In this document: positions 19,255-25,943 of the stretch, in pieces
Numbering within the stretch: position 1 is the stretch's first letter
How the letters are laid out: every line of letters begins with the position of its first letter
From: Streptomyces sp. Y2F8-2
GTDB taxonomy: Bacteria > Actinomycetota > Actinomycetes > Streptomycetales > Streptomycetaceae
DNA length: 64,000 nucleotides
Assembly: GCF_014905555.1 (NCBI RefSeq)
Contig: NZ_BNGS01000009.1
Coordinates: 1 to 64,000, forward strand
Reading direction: 5' to 3'
Program-made: the position numbers and the translations under genes
The notes under the pieces: generated by a model
Told to the model about the DNA's origin: nothing
Seen by the model: only the letters and a program-made list of their open reading frames with translations
The model's database searches: none

Positions 19255-19827
19255 ATGCGCGCGATTCGCCTCGCCTCGGCCGCAATGCTGGGCGTCAGTG
19301 CCCTGGCCCTCACGGCGTGTACGACGGCCGTCGCCCGAGGCGGGGAGGCCGGCGCGGGCCACTCGGGTTTCTCCTACAACCTGGAACCGGCCGCGGTCGC
19401 CCCCGGCGGGCGGGTCAACCTGCCGGTGCGGGGCTGCAACCAAGACGCCAAGGTCTTCTCGGGCGCCTTCGACGACGTCACCATCCCCCGCGGCCGGAAC
19501 TCGGCCACGGTCACGGTCGGCCGGAACGCTCTGCCGGGCACCACGTTCGACGTGCTGTTCCAGTGCGGCCACCAGGCCGGCCACCGACAGCTCGTCATGA
19601 CCGCCGGGCGCAACGACCGCGACGAGGAGTCGCAGGACGAGGGCTCGGGCCGTGAGAACGGACGGGGCGAGGCGGAGCGGCCACAGCACGGCGTGCACGC
19701 CGGTGAGGGTGGCAGCATCGGCGGCTTCGACCTGAAGAAGACCGGCCTCGGTGCCGCCCTCGTCCTGGTCTCGGTCGGCGCGGCCTGGCAGCTTACGCGC
19801 CGCCGTGGCCGCGGCAGCACCTCCTGA
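19255..19827 (+). CDS. Lipoprotein with C-terminal sorting-like signal, probable class F sortase substrate
   Basis: A 190-residue exported protein. The N-terminus has a lipobox (ALTAC, Cys22). The central part is a small beta-rich domain with two further Cys (RGCNQDAK, LFQCGHQ) and phrases such as AVAPGGRVNLPV seen in Streptomyces sortase-dependent proteins. The C-terminus has an acidic/His-rich linker, QHGVHAGEGGS, then LKKTG, a hydrophobic helix and a basic tail (RRRGRG). That is the general shape of a cell-wall sorting signal, but without canonical LPxTG or LAxTG. The next gene encodes a class F sortase 53 bases downstream. The ATG at 19255 has GGAGG nine bases upstream. Confidence 0.72.
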   Translation: MRAIRLASAAMLGVSALALTACTTAVARGGEAGAGHSGFSYNLEPAAVAPGGRVNLPVRGCNQDAKVFSGAFDDVTIPRGRNSATVTVGRNALPGTTFDVLFQCGHQAGHRQLVMTAGRNDRDEESQDEGSGRENGRGEAERPQHGVHAGEGGSIGGFDLKKTGLGAALVLVSVGAAWQLTRRRGRGSTS

Positions 19828-19880
19828 CCGTCACAGCGTGAACGGCGCGCCGAGACGGCGGCGCCGGGAGGGGATGGCGA

Positions 19881-20591
19881 ATGTCTGCTTCCGGGCCGGC
19901 CGAAGGAGGAGAGAGCGGGCACCAGCGCAAACGCGCCCCGTGGGGCGTGATCGCGCTGGTGCTGCTGACGGGTCTCGCCCTGGTGCGGAACGGTTCGGGC
20001 GAGTCCCCTGTGGGCCCGCCCCAGCCCGCGAAGGCGGCAGCCCCGGCCCCCGACTCCCGCTCGGGCCCCGGCTCGGCCTCGGGCTCGGGGTCGGGGTCGG
20101 GCTCGGGGGCCGGCGTCTCGGAGACGCCCGATCCGCTGCCGTACTCCGCGGTCGAACGTGTCCACATCCCGGCGCTCCAGATCGACGCCCCCGTCATACC
20201 CGTGGGCCTGGACACGTCCGGCTGGGTGGCCGCCCCGCCGCCCGAGGATCCGAACCTGGCGGGCTGGTTCACCGGCGCTGTCTCACCCGGTGAGAAGGGC
20301 ACCGCCGTGATCGTCGGCCATGTCGACAACCGTGAGGGGCCGGCCGTCTTCTACGGGCTCGGTGCACTGGGCAAGGGCCATCACATCGAAGTCCGGCGCC
20401 AGGACGGCAGGACCGCCGTGTTCGAGGTCTACGGCAACGAGGTGGTCGACAAGGCCCACTTCCCGGGTGACCACGTCTACGGGAACAAGGGGGCGCCGGA
20501 ACTGCGGGTCATCACCTGCGGGGGAGAGTTCGTCGACGGGAACTACGCGGGGAACGTGGTGGTGTTCGCCCGGATGGTGGCCGTGCGCTGA
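19881..20591 (+). CDS. Class F sortase
   Basis: A 236-residue membrane-anchored transpeptidase. One N-terminal helix (WGVIALVLLTGLALV, about residues 21-35) is followed by a Ser/Gly repeat linker (about 60-80), then the sortase beta-barrel. Catalytic residues are visible: His147 in IVGHVDN, Cys213 in ITCGG and Arg231 in VFARM. The VERVHIPALQIDAPVIPVG opening of the barrel is typical of actinobacterial class F enzymes, whose substrates are poorly known. It probably cleaves the sorting signal of the upstream lipoprotein. The ATG at 19881 is used; a ribosome site (GGAGGGGATGGCG) lies upstream with a somewhat long spacing. Confidence 0.85.
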   Translation: MSASGPAEGGESGHQRKRAPWGVIALVLLTGLALVRNGSGESPVGPPQPAKAAAPAPDSRSGPGSASGSGSGSGSGAGVSETPDPLPYSAVERVHIPALQIDAPVIPVGLDTSGWVAAPPPEDPNLAGWFTGAVSPGEKGTAVIVGHVDNREGPAVFYGLGALGKGHHIEVRRQDGRTAVFEVYGNEVVDKAHFPGDHVYGNKGAPELRVITCGGEFVDGNYAGNVVVFARMVAVR

Positions 20592-20644
20592 GCGGGGGCC
20601 GGCCGGGACCGGCGCACCTGCCCGGCAGGGTGTTCGGGTCGACC

Positions 20645-20800
20645 GCCTCCTCGGCACGGTGAGGTGGTGGCCGGCGTCCAGCAGGACCGGCGGATGGTCG
20701 CGAAGTGCCGCCGCGATCTGTGAGCGGTCGCCGCCGGCGTCGTGCGAGAGGACGACGACGCCGGGGGCGACGCCGCCCTCCAGTCCCCGGCCGCAGCGGA
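20645..20800 (-). pseudogene. Relic of a polysaccharide deacetylase C-terminus
   Basis: On the minus strand this stretch reads GVAPGVVVLSHDAGGDRSQI, then AAALRDHPPVLLDAGHHLTVPRR. This resembles the last motif and end of NodB-type polysaccharide deacetylases (xxLxHDxGGxRxQTxxAL). No upstream catalytic part, start or own stop is present, and the frame runs on into antisense of the sortase gene. It is therefore a decayed fragment, recognised by eye only. Confidence 0.5.
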
Positions 20801-20832
20801 CCGGACCTGCAGATTCCGATAGCCTCGCCCAT

Positions 20833-21294
20833 GTGACGGAACAGCACTCGCACCAGTTCGAGCGGGGCACGGACGGGCCCAAGGTCATCCTCGTCGGGGT
20901 GGACGGCTCCGACTCGTCGCTGCGGGCCGCGGCCTACGCCGGCGGTCTCGCCCGGCGGCAGCACGCGCTGCTCGCGGTCGTGTACGTGCAGCCGGTGATG
21001 GCGGCCGGGGCGGCGCTCGGGGTTCCGGTGGCGGAGACGACCGACGAGATCGCCGAGGAACTGGTCGCCCAGATCCGTGAGGCCGCCGAGCGGGTGAAGG
21101 GCATATTCGACGTGCGCTGGGAGTTCCACACCTTCCGCGGCGACCCGTACAACGGCCTGGTCAAGGCCGCCGAGGAGCTGAAGGCGGACGCCGTCGTGGT
21201 CGGCGCGTCGGAGCAGGCCGGCCACCGCATCGTCGGCTCGGTGGCGATCCGCCTGGTGAAGGCGGGCCGCTGGCCCGTAACAGTCGTACCGTAG
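20833..21294 (+). CDS. Universal stress protein (UspA family)
   Basis: A 153-residue single-domain Usp protein. It opens with KVILVGVDGSDSSLRAAAYA, the first strand and helix of the family, and closes with ADAVVVGASEQAGHRIVGSV plus a terminal PVTVVP strand. The ATP-binding signature G-x2-G-x9-G(S/T) is only partly kept (GASEQAG...GS), so nucleotide binding is uncertain. A GTG start at 20833 is chosen by homology; upstream in-frame sequence overlaps the deacetylase relic and is not Usp-like. It is probably a single-gene unit, between the sortase operon and a permease gene. Confidence 0.82.
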   Translation: MTEQHSHQFERGTDGPKVILVGVDGSDSSLRAAAYAGGLARRQHALLAVVYVQPVMAAGAALGVPVAETTDEIAEELVAQIREAAERVKGIFDVRWEFHTFRGDPYNGLVKAAEELKADAVVVGASEQAGHRIVGSVAIRLVKAGRWPVTVVP

Positions 21295-21389
21295 GGACGT
21301 CGCCGTCTTCCCTCCCCGGCGCAGCTGCGCCATCATGATCCGGCCAGTGCATTGCCGTCCGCGAAGAGGTCCGCGAAGAGGTGAGGCTC

Positions 21390-22814
21390 ATGGCCGGACT
21401 CCGTAAGGGCGAGGGAATTCTCCGCCGCAAACCCATCGAGCACATCGACGAGACGGAGGTCGGCGAGGGCACCCGGCTCGAGCGCTCGCTCGGCCTGTGG
21501 CAGCTGACGGCGATCGGCGTCGGCGGGATCATCGGCGCCGGCATCTTCACCCTCGCCGGCACGGTCGCGAACGGCACCGCCGGACCCGCGGTCCTGGTGT
21601 CGTTCCTGATCGCGGGCCTGGCGAGCGCGACCGCCGCCCTGTCGTACGCCGAGTTCGCCGGGCTCATCCCGAAGGCGGGATCGGCCTACACGTACGGCTA
21701 CGCGGTGCTCGGCGAGTACGCCGGCTGGTTCATCGGCTGGGACCTGCTGCTGGAGTACACGGCGATCGTGGCGGTGGTCGCCATCGGCATCTCCGGCTAC
21801 TTCGGCTTCCTCGTCGGCGAGATGGGCGCGCACCTGCCGGCGTGGATGCTGGGAGCGCCGGGCACGGGCGCCGGACACCGGGTGGACCTGTTCGCGCTCG
21901 TGCTGTGCCTGCTGATCGCGTACCTGCTGAACCTCGGCATCCGCAACGCGGCCCGTTTCGAGACGTTCGTCGTGGCGCTGAAGATCCTCGTCGTGCTGCT
22001 GGTGATCGGTGTCGGCGTCTTCCACATCGACAGCGGCAACTACCACCCGTTCTTCCCCTACGGCGTCGGCGGCGCGTTCACGGGTGCGGCGACCGTGTTC
22101 TTCGCGGTCTTCGGCTACGACGCCATGTCGACGGCCGCGGAGGAGTCCAAGGACGCGCAGCGCCACATGCCGAAGGCGATCGTCTACTCGCTGGCGATCT
22201 CGATGGTGCTGTACGTGGCGGCCTGCCTGGTCCTGACGGGCATGCAGAAGTACCAGCACATCGACAAGGAGAGCGGCTTCTCCAGCGCGTTCAAGGCGGT
22301 CGGTCTCAGCGGGCTCGCGGACGTGATCGCGGTCGGGGCCGTCATCGGCATCCTCACCGTCATGTTCACGTTCATGCTGGGCGTCACCCGGGTGTGGTTC
22401 TCCATGTCGCGTGACGGACTGCTGCCCTCGTGGTTCGCCAAGACACATCCCACGCGTCACGTCCCGACCCGTGTGACATGGATCGTCGGGATCGCCTCGG
22501 CCCTCATCGCCGGGTTCCTGCCGATCGCCCAGGTGGCCGAACTGACCAACATCGGCATCCTGTTGGCGTTCGTCGTGGTGTGCACGGCGGTGATCGTGCT
22601 GCGCTACCGGCAGCCGGACCTGCCGCGCACCTTCCGCACGCCGTGGATGCCGTTCCTCCCCGCGGTGGGCGTGGTCTTCTCGCTCTGGCTGATCACGTTC
22701 CTGCGGTGGGAGACATGGGTGCGGTTCGCCGTGTGGTTCCTGATCGGCCAGATCGTGTACTTCGGTTACTCCTACCGGCGCTCCGAGCTGGCCAAGACCC
22801 CGCCGACCCCCTGA
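21390..22814 (+). CDS. APC family amino acid permease
   Basis: The 474-residue protein has twelve hydrophobic segments and the APC helix 1 signature GVGGIIGAGIFTLAGTVA. Further landmarks are FAVFGYDAMSTAAEESKDAQ (helix 6 and following loop) and RVWFSMSRDGLLP in helix 8. This is the cationic amino acid transporter-like subgroup; the substrate is not determined. The ATG at 21390 sits five bases after GTGAGG, while an upstream GTG at 21381 lacks a ribosome site. The stop codon lies inside the first unit of a 13-base tandem repeat. Confidence 0.88.
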   Translation: MAGLRKGEGILRRKPIEHIDETEVGEGTRLERSLGLWQLTAIGVGGIIGAGIFTLAGTVANGTAGPAVLVSFLIAGLASATAALSYAEFAGLIPKAGSAYTYGYAVLGEYAGWFIGWDLLLEYTAIVAVVAIGISGYFGFLVGEMGAHLPAWMLGAPGTGAGHRVDLFALVLCLLIAYLLNLGIRNAARFETFVVALKILVVLLVIGVGVFHIDSGNYHPFFPYGVGGAFTGAATVFFAVFGYDAMSTAAEESKDAQRHMPKAIVYSLAISMVLYVAACLVLTGMQKYQHIDKESGFSSAFKAVGLSGLADVIAVGAVIGILTVMFTFMLGVTRVWFSMSRDGLLPSWFAKTHPTRHVPTRVTWIVGIASALIAGFLPIAQVAELTNIGILLAFVVVCTAVIVLRYRQPDLPRTFRTPWMPFLPAVGVVFSLWLITFLRWETWVRFAVWFLIGQIVYFGYSYRRSELAKTPPTP

Positions 22815-22843
22815 TCAGACCCCCTGATCCGACCCCCTGGCCC
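22805..22843. repeat. Three tandem 13-base units spanning the permease stop codon
   Basis: Units GACCCCCTGATCA, GACCCCCTGATCC and GACCCCCTGGCCC follow without gaps. The first contains the TGA that ends the permease gene. Confidence 0.75.
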
Positions 22844-22974
22844 GACACCCGGAAGCCCGGCGCGCCTCTCCGGTCGACCGCTCACCGCACCGTTCACCGA
22901 CGAACAGCGACCGCCCACCGCACCGCGCCGTCCCGGCCCTGTCCCGGCGGGCGAAGGCGGGTTGCCATACGCCC

Positions 22975-23523
22975 ATGACGGCCGGAAGCACCACCCCCAC
23001 CACCGGGACGACCGCCGAGCACGAGCTGGCCGAGTTGCAGCGCGAGCACGGCCGTCCCCTCTTCGCGCTGCTGCTCAGGCTCTCGGACGGTGACCGTCAG
23101 CGCGCCGAGGACCTGTTGCAGGAGACGTTCGTACGCGCCTGGCAACACCCCGAAGCGCTGCGCGCGCCCGATTTCGACTCCGTGCGCCCCTGGCTGCTCA
23201 CCGTCGGCCGGCGGCTCGCCATCGACGCCAAGCGGGCGCGTCAGGCCCGTCCCGCCGAGGTCGGGGACGCCGTCCCGGAGAACGCCCGCGTGATGGCCGA
23301 CCACGCCGAACGGGCCGCCGCGACGCTCGACGTACGGCGGGCTGTGAAGACACTCACTCCCGAGCACAGGGAAGTCCTGGTGCAGGTGTACTTCCACGGG
23401 GCGAGTGTGGCGGAGGCCGCCCGAACCCTGGGGATTCCGCCCGGTACTGTGAAGTCCCGTGCGTACTACGCCCTGCGCGCCCTGCGCCGGGTCCTTCCGG
23501 GATACGCGGCGGACCTGCGGTGA
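22975..23523 (+). CDS. ECF-type RNA polymerase sigma factor
   Basis: A 182-residue sigma-70-family protein with only regions 2 and 4. Region 2 includes DRQRAEDLLQETFVRAWQHP and SVRPWLLTVGRRLAIDAKRA. Region 4 has LTPEHREVLVQVYFHGASVA then EAARTLGIPPGTVKSRAYYA, the helix-turn-helix for the -35 element. This composition is that of extracytoplasmic-function sigma factors of the SigK/SigL-like group. A zf-HC2 anti-sigma gene lies two genes downstream on the same strand, so the set probably forms one signalling unit. The start at 22975 is the first ATG and fits family length; the ribosome site is weak. Confidence 0.9.
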   Translation: MTAGSTTPTTGTTAEHELAELQREHGRPLFALLLRLSDGDRQRAEDLLQETFVRAWQHPEALRAPDFDSVRPWLLTVGRRLAIDAKRARQARPAEVGDAVPENARVMADHAERAAATLDVRRAVKTLTPEHREVLVQVYFHGASVAEAARTLGIPPGTVKSRAYYALRALRRVLPGYAADLR

Positions 23524-23659
23524 AACCGAAGCCAGAGTCAAGCCTTCGCAAAGCGCCTTGCTGCGGACCATGGTTGAGCAATGGGCTTGCCTCATCCGTG
23601 TTGCGGACTGGGGCCCGAGTCTCGGGCGACGCGCACGCACCGGAGGAAGGCAGGAAGGG

Positions 23660-24175
23660 ATGTTGCACAGAGGCCACGAGAGCACGGACGGCACCGACGG
23701 CGGTGAACTGACCGTTCCCATGGCATGGCTGTACGCCGAGTACATCGCGGACGAGCTGCTGCGGACCGGCGACCTGATGCCGCCGACGTCCTTCGAGTTC
23801 CGCGCCGGGCGCGACGCGCTGGCGTTGACGATCTTCCTGTCCGACACGGGTGGCGAGCTCTCCCGCATCCGCGTCGTCTCGCAACTGGAGACCTGGCTCT
23901 CGCTGACGGCGTACGACCAGCCCTGGCAGGACTGGGTGTGCGAGCGGATGGCGGAGCTGTCCGCGGAAGCGGCCCGGTCGGGCGGCCCGGCGCCGGACCT
24001 GGAGCTGGCCACGGCGGCCTGGCGCTGGCTGGAGGAGACCGAGCTGCTCGCCCCCGATCTGGACGCGGTGCCCGGCGGCGGCCCGGTGGTCGGCGAGGAC
24101 GACGGCCCCAAGGTGTGGACGCCGGCCTGGCAGCTGGGACTCCCCCTGGGACATCTCGCCATCCATCTCTTCTGA
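23660..24175 (+). CDS. Unknown protein between sigma and anti-sigma genes
   Basis: The 171-residue acidic soluble protein is not assigned to a named family. It begins MLHRGHESTDGTDGGELTVP. A mixed alpha/beta body follows with AWLYAEYIADELLRTGD, FEFRAGRDALALTIFLSD and RIRVVSQLETWLSLTAYDQP, ending in a Gly/Pro-rich linker and WTPAWQLGLPLGHLAIHLF. It has no signal peptide or membrane helix. The ATG at 23660 follows GGAAGG. Upstream in-frame sequence (to 23459) overlaps the sigma gene and is Arg/Thr/Cys-rich shadow. Position between an ECF sigma factor and its likely anti-sigma factor suggests a part in that circuit. I recognise it as a recurring Streptomyces hypothetical but know no function. 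Confidence 0.68.
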   Translation: MLHRGHESTDGTDGGELTVPMAWLYAEYIADELLRTGDLMPPTSFEFRAGRDALALTIFLSDTGGELSRIRVVSQLETWLSLTAYDQPWQDWVCERMAELSAEAARSGGPAPDLELATAAWRWLEETELLAPDLDAVPGGGPVVGEDDGPKVWTPAWQLGLPLGHLAIHLF

Positions 24176-24333
24176 AGAAGTTTTCCGGGACGACCAATCC
24201 GCCGGCCCGGCGGCTCCGAATGCCTTTCTTGGCCGCGATTCGGTAACGGCCTTGAGTGATTCGGCCGCCTGGTCCGTACCGGTGGGCAACAGCAGCACCA
24301 CCCCCACCCCGCCCCCCGGCCTGAGGATTTGGT

Positions 24334-24993
24334 ATGAGGTCCCTGGAACGCCACCGCGACGTCGGCGCCTACGCGCTGGGCGTGCTGGACGAGGCGGAAG
24401 CCTTCCGCTTCGAGGACCACCTCATGGAGTGCCCGACGTGCGCGGCGCACGTGACGGAGTTCCGCCCCGCCGCGCGTCAGTTGATGCTCTACCGGAGGGC
24501 GACCCCGCGGTCCGTGCACCCCTTCGCGGCGCCCGGGCCCCGGCTGCTTGAGCGGCTGCTCGACGAGGTGGCGACCAAGCACCGCAGCGGGCGCAGGCGG
24601 TGGCTGTACGCGGTCGCGGCGGCCGTGGTGTTCGCGGTCGGAGGGCCGACGACGGCGCTGGTCGCCGGGCACGGCTCGACGTCCACCACCGCGACGGCCA
24701 TGACCGCGACCGACCCGGACACGGGCGTATGGGCGCGGATCACCGCGCACGACGAGGTCTGGGGCAGCCAGATCGACGTGACGGTCAAGGACCGGTCGGG
24801 GCCGCATCCCTGCCGGCTCGTCGCGGTCGGCAAGGACGGTTCGGAGCAGACGGTGGCGAGCTGGATGGATCCCGCGGAGGACGGTGAGCCGACCACGCTC
24901 CAGGGCGGCACGGGGATGCGGTCGGACCAGATCGACCACTTCGATGTGCGCACCAGGGACGGACAGCGCCTGGTCACGCTGAAGGCCCCCTGA
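24334..24993 (+). CDS. Membrane anti-sigma factor with zf-HC2 zinc finger
   Basis: A 219-residue protein. The N-terminus carries the anti-sigma zinc-binding domain: HRDVGAYALGVLDEAEAFRF, then HLMECPTC (His-x3-Cys-x2-Cys), which clamps ECF sigma factors. A single membrane helix (WLYAVAAAVVFAVGGPTTALVA, near residue 90) is followed by an extracytoplasmic beta-rich domain (WGSQIDVTVKDRSGPHPC). The predicted topology fits a signal-transducing anti-sigma factor in the RskA style. The ATG at 24334 has a GAGG ribosome site. It is the last of the sigma cluster; the partner is most likely the factor at 22975. Confidence 0.82.
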   Translation: MRSLERHRDVGAYALGVLDEAEAFRFEDHLMECPTCAAHVTEFRPAARQLMLYRRATPRSVHPFAAPGPRLLERLLDEVATKHRSGRRRWLYAVAAAVVFAVGGPTTALVAGHGSTSTTATAMTATDPDTGVWARITAHDEVWGSQIDVTVKDRSGPHPCRLVAVGKDGSEQTVASWMDPAEDGEPTTLQGGTGMRSDQIDHFDVRTRDGQRLVTLKAP

Positions 24994-25015
24994 CGGGCGC
25001 CGCCCCCCTCTGCTC

Positions 25016-25061
25016 GAGCAGCCGGGAGAGTCTGCCTACTTGAGCAGCCGGGACAGTCTGC
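25016..25061. repeat. 26-base tandem duplication at the end of the Fpg/Nei gene
   Basis: GAGCAGCCGGGAGAGTCTGC (25016-25035) and GAGCAGCCGGGACAGTCTGC (25042-25061) differ at one base and are 26 bases apart. The second copy encodes the last codons of the glycosylase, so the region past its stop repeats its own C-terminal coding sequence. Confidence 0.75.
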
Positions 25062-25896
25062 GGTCCGCCAGTGGCTTGCCGCCCGTCTGGCAGGTCGGGC
25101 AGTACTGCAGCGAGGAGTCGCTGAAGGAGACCTCACGGATGGTGTCGCCGCAGACCGGACAGGGCTCGCCGGTGCGGCCGTGGACCCGGAGTCCGGTCTT
25201 CTTCTCCGTCTTCAGACGTCCGGCGGCCACGCCGCGCGAACGCTCGACCGCCTCGGTCAGCGTCGTGCGCAGTGCGTCGTACAGGCGGTGCACATCCTCC
25301 GGCGACAGCGACGAGGCCAGCTTGAACGGGGACATCCGGGCGGCGTGCAGGATCTCGTCGCTGTAGGCGTTGCCGATGCCCGCGATCAGGCTCTGGTCGC
25401 GCAGCGCGCCCTTGATCTGACGCCGCTCCCCCGCGAGGAGCTCGGCGAGGCGCTGCTCGCCGAAGCCGTCGGCCAGCGGGTCCGGACCCAGGCGGGCGAT
25501 GCCCGGCACCTGGAGCGGATCGCCGACGACGTACACCGCCAGCCGCTTCTGGGTGCCCGCCTCCGTCAGGTCGAAGCCCTCCCCGGTCTCCAGCGCGACC
25601 CGCAGCGCGAGCGGGCCCTTGCCGGGGCGGGGCACGCCGTCGGGCAGGCGGTCCTTCCACTGGAGCCAGCCGGCCCGGGCCAGGTGTGTCACGAAGTGCA
25701 GTCCGCCGGCGTCCAGGTCCAGGAACTTGCCGTACCGGGCTACGGCGGTGACCTCGCGGCCCTCGAGGGCGGTGACCGGTGGGTCGTACGTCTTCAGGAC
25801 GCTGATCGCGACGGGCAGCACCCGGACCACCTCGTGGCCGACGAGACGGTCGGCGAGGAAGTCCCTGAGTGCTTCGACCTCGGGCAGTTCCGGCAT
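25036..25896 (-). CDS. Fpg/Nei family DNA glycosylase / AP lyase
   Basis: The 286-residue base-excision repair enzyme begins with mature-type MPELPEVEAL: Pro2 is the Schiff-base nucleophile and Glu3 the proton donor. Mid-protein KGALRDQSLIAGIGNAYSDE is the helix-two-turn-helix DNA-binding block. The C-terminus carries a zinc finger CPVCGDTIRE...YCPTCQTGG. All functional residues look intact. It excises damaged bases, probably oxidised ones, but Fpg or Nei preference cannot be told by eye. The ATG at 25896 is fixed by the need for Pro2. The last codons are duplicated downstream in a 26-base repeat. Confidence 0.92.
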   Translation of the reverse strand: MPELPEVEALRDFLADRLVGHEVVRVLPVAISVLKTYDPPVTALEGREVTAVARYGKFLDLDAGGLHFVTHLARAGWLQWKDRLPDGVPRPGKGPLALRVALETGEGFDLTEAGTQKRLAVYVVGDPLQVPGIARLGPDPLADGFGEQRLAELLAGERRQIKGALRDQSLIAGIGNAYSDEILHAARMSPFKLASSLSPEDVHRLYDALRTTLTEAVERSRGVAAGRLKTEKKTGLRVHGRTGEPCPVCGDTIREVSFSDSSLQYCPTCQTGGKPLADRRLSRLLK

Positions 25897-25943
25897 GTGT
25901 CCAGGGTGCCACCCGCCACCGACGTCGCCACCCGTCGCGCCCG

